From the NCBI GenBank assembly GCA_036939975.1, contig JALLPB010000780.1:1-13017 (forward strand): a DNA stretch of 13,017 nucleotides. The letters are read 5' to 3'. The position numbers and the translations under genes were made by a program. The notes under the pieces are model-generated. The model made no database searches, was not told where the DNA came from, and was given only the letters and a program-made list of their open reading frames with translations. Of the stretch, positions 9,383 through 13,017 are shown one piece after another (position 1 is the first letter of the stretch; each line of letters starts with the position of its first letter). The stretch is from Cyclostephanos tholiformis. Its lineage: Eukaryota; Bacillariophyta; Thalassiosirophyceae; Thalassiosirales; Thalassiosiraceae.

Positions 9383-9910
9383 GGTGAACTTGCACGATGC
9401 GCTGGATTCCAAAATCTCATGTTAGAAGAATTCAACTATGTTGTTGAATCTACGGGTGCGTATAGCCCTTCCCATAATGGTGCCATAGAGATCTATAACA
9501 ATACCCTGGCGGTCAAAGTTTGTATGCTCCTCTATGGGTCTGGCCTTCCAGCAAAGTTTTGGTCCGCAACTCTGGTGCATGCAGCATATCTACATAATCG
9601 CCTTGTGCACTCCACCATTTGGAAGACACCATACAAGGCATGGTGTGGCCGTAAGCCGGACGTCACTAATCTCAAGTTGTTTGGCGCTTGAGTCTGCGTC
9701 AAACGTACCGGTGCGCGTTGGTGCAAGCTCGATCAACACAACTTCACTGGCATCTTCCTTGGTTACACTGCTACAGATCAGAATATCCTCTACCTTGACC
9801 TCGACTTGGGGATCGTCAAATTGTGCCACCACGTGGTGTTTGACAAGGCTTGGTATATGCAGCCAATGCGACCTCCTGCCGCACAACTCCTATATGACCT
9901 TGGTCTGGAA
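9383..9910 (+). pseudogene. Copia integrase, C-terminal half (broken)
   Basis: The relic starts at GEL, the end of the usual D-x-GGE block. The aspartate itself is lost to a small indel near 9381. Next come TGAYSPSHNGAIE, which keeps the third catalytic acid (E), GLPAKFW, AYLHNRLVHS and KTPYKAWCGRKPDVTNLKLFG, the classic copia integrase C-terminal blocks. A TGA at 9689-9691 interrupts the frame at a place where a CGA-to-TGA change would explain it. The same frame then continues with KLDQHNFTGIFLGY and HHVVFDKAWY, the GKGY-like tail that precedes the linker. In a working element this domain inserts the DNA copy into the host genome. Confidence 0.88.
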
Positions 9911-10075
9911 CCAGACACTCATGAGGAACCTCCCACCATCCCCAACGCGCCCTCCTGTGCCGCATGGCCCCCGTCTCCTCCCTATGCCCTTGAGAAATGG
10001 AACCCCCCCCCTCGCTGTCTCCATGCCCCCCTCCCGCTTTGTATTTCAGATGATTTGGTCTCGTTTGGTGCACGA

Positions 10076-10559
10076 GCCGTGCGGGTGAAATCACCTGCCA
10101 TGTCCAAGAAAGATATCGTGGTGGAGGTTGTCCGGGAATTCTTGATTGGCCATGATGACATGGCCATGGTGTACCTTTCACCCAACCCATTCTATGGTGC
10201 CTTCAAAGAGGAACTCGACCTTAGAAAATTTGACCTCTCTCATCATGGTACCGCGGGTCTCAACTTTCTGGAACAGGACTCACATCTATACCTGGCCTCA
10301 TTGGAACCCAGTACACCTGGCGCACAGATACCATGGTGGTGTACACAAATCCGTGGTGCATGGCTTATTGCTATCAATGGGGCGCACCTCACCACACTTG
10401 CCGATGCACACTCCATTTTTGCACGTCTATCTCATGCTCACTCACTCAGCTGCACCCTCCTCTTCTCACACCCCGAAACCATCCCGGACATTTCCTTGTC
10501 CAGCCTGCCCATCATGTCCAAGATGGACTTCTCACAACTTGCACATGACCAGCTCACAA
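10076..10559 (+). pseudogene. Integrase-RT linker carrying a PDZ-like domain
   Basis: This is the same frame as the integrase. After a Pro-rich spacer (about 9917-10040), a charged segment (VREFLIGHDDMAMVYLS) is followed by a PDZ-like sequence at 10247-10477. That stretch has GLNF in the place of the PDZ carboxylate loop (GLGF), then strand HLYLASLEPSTPGA, then GAWLIAINGAHLTTLADA corresponding to the PDZ GD-x-IL-x-ING-x-x-x-x-x-x-DA block, and a final strand SCTLLF. PDZ domains bind C-terminal tails of proteins, so a host-protein or polyprotein contact is possible. The domain call is by eye. The frame breaks by one missing base at about 10558. Confidence 0.6.
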
Positions 10560-11581
10560 TTGTGTCGACCTCCTGGAAGATAGCTTACATGTCCTCCGAG
10601 CCCACTCGAACGATATGGTGGAGTCCGGCGACGTCCGACAATATGTCAAACGAGTCATGCACCTCACTCGAGGAAAGCTCCTCAAACAGGCTGATTGGGA
10701 CAAGTGGCAAGATTCTGAGTTTCTCCAACTCGATCAGTATGATGCACAGGGAATGTCTGGCGACCCAGTTGCGGTCAACAAGGATGATGCCATTTTCTAC
10801 CTTGTCTGGACCTATGGCATTAAGACACTGGATGGACACAAGAAGGCACGCTGCATGTGTGATGGCTCCACTAGGTTTGGTTCTGTTAAAGTATTGGATG
10901 AAACTTACGCTAATTGTGTTGACCAAACTATCTCCCGCTTATTTTATGCCCTATCGGCTGGTGAGAATCTCCTGGTGTTTGGTGCCGATGTCTCTAATGC
11001 TACCGAAGCCCCCCCCCCAAACAAGACTTCTACGTCCGACCAGATAAAGCTTTTCATGATTGGTGGGTACTCCATAAAGGCCGCAAACCCATCCCAGAGG
11101 GGCACATTATACCTGCTCTCTCGGCCATGCAAGGCCACCCTAAATCGCCCCGCCTATTGGGAAAACACGCTGACGCTATCCTCCGGCGGCTTGGACTAAC
11201 ACCAACAACACATGAACCTTGCCTCTACTCTGGGTTGATCAAAGGCAACCGGGTCATCTTCAAGAGACAAGTGGACAATTTTGCAATCACTACCGCCGAT
11301 GAGAAAACAGCCAACATTCTTTTTGACATGCTCAACAAGGAACAAGGAACTCTCTATCCCACTAAAACATCAGGGACTCCTCAACATGTTCAACGGTATT
11401 AACGTGACGCAAACAAGGGATTACATCAAGATCGATTGCCACATGTACATTGATAAATTCTACAAGAAGTACCTACTAATGTGGCTCCAGAAAGTCCCAC
11501 TCACCAAAAATATGCCTACTCCTCTCCTTACAGACCCATCCTGGATTAAGCAATCCAACGCTGCTGTGGGTCTACCACTGC
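10560..11581 (+). pseudogene. Copia reverse transcriptase (broken)
   Basis: It reads in three frames. From about 10560 to the 10-C run at 11009-11018 it contains YGIKTLDGHKKARCMCDG, the DETYANCV block and FGADVSNA, which holds the first catalytic aspartate (GAT, 10987-10989). From the C-run to about 11340 it contains FYVRPDKAFHDWW, MQGHPKSPRLL, LTPTTHEPCLYSG and the active-site box, here QVDN (11268-11279), where copia enzymes usually have VDD. From about 11340 to 11580 it contains GLLNMFNGINVTQTRDYIKI, the thumb-proximal block. In a working element it copies the RNA genome into DNA. The frame shifts and the Asp-to-Asn change at the active site both indicate inactivity. Confidence 0.88.
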
Positions 11582-12586
11582 AAAGGGCAGCAACTCGCAG
11601 CTCGTATGGAGATAAAATATGAAGGTGGCGTCGGTGAACTCATCTGGGCTATTGCCACCTGTCACCCTGATATTTTGTACACCAGTGTTAAACTTTTGCA
11701 GTCTAACTCCGCCCCCGCTGAAATTCCCTTCCATGGTTTGAAAAGCGCTATTCGCTACATTTACATCACACTCCATGATGGAATCTACTTCTGGAGCACC
11801 CGTGCACAAGATGAGCTGCCGGTTGGCCCGCTGCCTATTGTTAACAGTAATGCAAGTCACCCCCAACATGATGCCAACATTGCTGTCGCATACGGGGATT
11901 CCAATTGGGCGGCGTGTGTCAAGACAGGTTGGTCGTTCAGCGGGATTTGTATACAACTTGCTGGTGGCACCATTGCTTACAAAACAAAGTTCTAACCAAA
12001 GGTAGCTCTCTCATCAACGGAAGCGGAAATTATGGCAACTTGTGACATTGGACGGATGTGTCTTTTTATTCGAAGTGTTCTATGGGACCTCGATGTTTCC
12101 CAGGAAGCAGCTACAGCGGCATACGAAGATAACGACAGATGAACTTTGATGGGAAACGCTCAGAAACCCACCCCACGCACCCGTCACATTGATATTAAAT
12201 ATTTTGCGCTTTGTGATTGGATCAAACGGGACCTCCTTCTTCTGGAGCGGATTGATACCTCCATCAACCTCTCCAATCACCTCACCAAATCGCTTACACT
12301 GATACTCTTTCATCGGCATGTCGATTACCTCCTTGGCCATATCCCTCCTGCATACTCGCCGGTTTATCGACAGGCTCTTACCACGTATGGTGACTGTGAC
12401 TTCTAGAAAGATTTTGATTCTTTTGTTCCTGAAACATTCACCACTCCCTCCACTGCTCATGCTGCACGGATCGCAGCTCCCCTAGATGATGATCTAGGCG
12501 CCAATCCGTGGTTATTGGTTCATTGGCATGAGTTTGACAATTCACAATTACATTATGGATTGTGGGGGGTGACAGTATATACATAG
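11582..12586 (+). pseudogene. Copia RNase H and C-terminal tail (broken)
   Basis: It is one frame throughout, with stops at 11993-11995 (TAA), 12137-12139 (TGA), 12404-12406 (TAG) and finally 12584-12586 (TAG). Visible blocks are RMEIKYEGGVGELIWAIATC, PDILYTSVKL, IAVAYGDSNWAACVKT (first RNase H acid), ALSSTEAEIMA (catalytic Glu), AAYEDND (third acid), and PRTRHIDIKYFALCDWI followed by NLSNHLTKSL, the classic copia end. After TAG at 12404 the frame stays open for 59 codons with a tail including PETFTTPSTAHAARIAAPL and NPWLLVHWHE. That stop is therefore probably a mutation within the original protein rather than its natural end. RNase H degrades the RNA strand during reverse transcription. Confidence 0.85.
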
Positions 12587-12838
12587 TGTAAGGTACTATA
12601 AGCCCTTGCTTCTACTCCTATCCTCTCATGCCTTCCATGATGGGGACCTGAGTAGTACAGAAATTCTCTGTGCCTATTTTTTGTGTTGTACATCATCAAA
12701 TGGTGGGAGACCTCAAATTGGCAAGATAATCCCTACTATTATTATATAGTATTTAGTTTAGGAATCTATGTAGGATTATCCTACTAAGTGTTCCTTGCGC
12801 CATTTGTTCTGCTTTCGAAGGCTTGTTCGGTCATTGCA
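12561..12838 (+). mobile_element. Candidate polypurine tract and 3' LTR of the copia relic
   Basis: A G-run (12564-12569) directly after the coding tail resembles a polypurine tract. The following TGACAG could be the LTR start. A TATA-like ACTATAAG at about 12596-12603 fits an LTR promoter. Arms at 12725-12736 and 12770-12780 can fold into an 11-bp stem with one bulge. The end is unclear: GGTCA/ATTGCA at about 12830-12838, just before the minisatellite, is a possible CA end. No 5' LTR is in the window to prove it. Confidence 0.4.
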
Positions 12839-13017
12839 TTTTATGGACCATATTTGGTTGGAGTCCACTGTGTGACATGCCCTCCACATGGGCCAAAAAA
12901 TTCACGACCACATTTGGTCAAAGTCTGCTGTGAGACAAAGTCCTCAAATGAGGGGCAAATTTTGGACCACATTTGGTTGAAGTTCACAACGTGACAAAGT
13001 CCTCCAATGAGGGGCAA
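12839..13017 (+). repeat. Minisatellite, ~60-bp unit, three copies, runs off the window edge
   Basis: The copies start at about 12839, 12899 and 12960. Each carries GACCA-ATTTGGT, then GT-(C/T)-x-C, GTGACA or GAGACA, a CCTC block, and AATGAGGGGCAA in the last two. The anchor ACCA(T/C)ATTTGGT sits at 12847, 12907 and 12966, giving periods of 60 and 59. Copies 2 and 3 are most alike. The array probably continues past the end. The local 68-codon open frame is an artefact of the repeat. Confidence 0.8.

Larger units (their letters stand above)
9364..12838 (+). mobile_element. 5'-truncated, decayed Ty1/copia retrotransposon
   Basis: Domain order is integrase (end), linker, reverse transcriptase, RNase H, polypurine tract and candidate 3' LTR. 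Integrase before reverse transcriptase is diagnostic of Ty1/copia rather than Ty3/gypsy. The 5' LTR, primer-binding site, gag, protease and the first half of integrase are missing. The pol frame changes at about 9381, 10558, the C-run at 11009-11018, about 11340 and about 11580. In-frame stops lie at 9689, 11993, 12137 and 12404. It cannot encode a working polyprotein. Its many CpGs contrast with its CpG-poor flanks. The right boundary is uncertain. Confidence 0.88.

Noticed and set aside
9816..10190. Minus-strand and alternative-frame open reading frames over the retroelement
   Set aside because: The plus frame carries recognisable integrase/linker blocks. The others are shadows rich in Pro, His and Arg.
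12481..12498. Perfect 7-bp hairpin CCTAGAT/ATCTAGG as a regulatory site
   Set aside because: It lies inside the copia coding tail, where it encodes an Asp-rich stretch; chance is sufficient.
12788..12994. 68-codon open frame at the right edge
   Set aside because: It is produced by the ~60-bp minisatellite units, whose near-multiple-of-three period keeps a frame open.
12839..13017. CRISPR array
   Set aside because: The units are contiguous tandem repeats with no unique spacers, and the context is eukaryotic.

Overview
The window looks like nuclear DNA of a diatom or close stramenopile relative. It has one protein gene with two short GT-AG introns, long gene-poor stretches, and a decayed Ty1/copia retrotransposon whose integrase and reverse transcriptase wording resembles diatom copia elements. 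This assignment rests on recognition from memory and intron style, not on a search.

Layout. Bases 1-2916 are gene-poor, AT-leaning and strikingly CpG-poor (no CpG at all from 902 to 1431), with at most a faint minus-strand coding relic near 2131-2626. Bases 2915-3354 form a compact non-autonomous DNA element (MITE-like) with perfect 45-bp terminal inverted repeats. It sits about 240 bp upstream of the only intact gene, 3594-7690 (three exons, 1308 codons plus stop). That gene encodes a large, mostly disordered protein with a structured C-terminal part and a coiled coil; I do not recognise the family. Bases 7691-9363 are non-coding and carry two families of diverged tandem repeats, with periods of about 207 and 192 bp.

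Bases 9364-12586 are a 5'-truncated copia pol relic: end of integrase, a linker, reverse transcriptase and RNase H. It is broken by at least five frame changes and four in-frame stops. A polypurine tract and a candidate 3' LTR (about 12570-12838) follow. The window ends in a minisatellite of about 60-bp units running off the edge.

The most interesting observations are a PDZ-like domain between integrase and reverse transcriptase in the copia polyprotein; the MITE-like element in the promoter-proximal region; the abrupt change from CpG-depleted flanks to CpG-replete MITE and gene; and the orphan C-terminal domain of the gene. Nothing suggests that the gene and the retroelement work together. 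The element is a neighbour, and the repeats around it mark a typical repeat-rich intergenic region.
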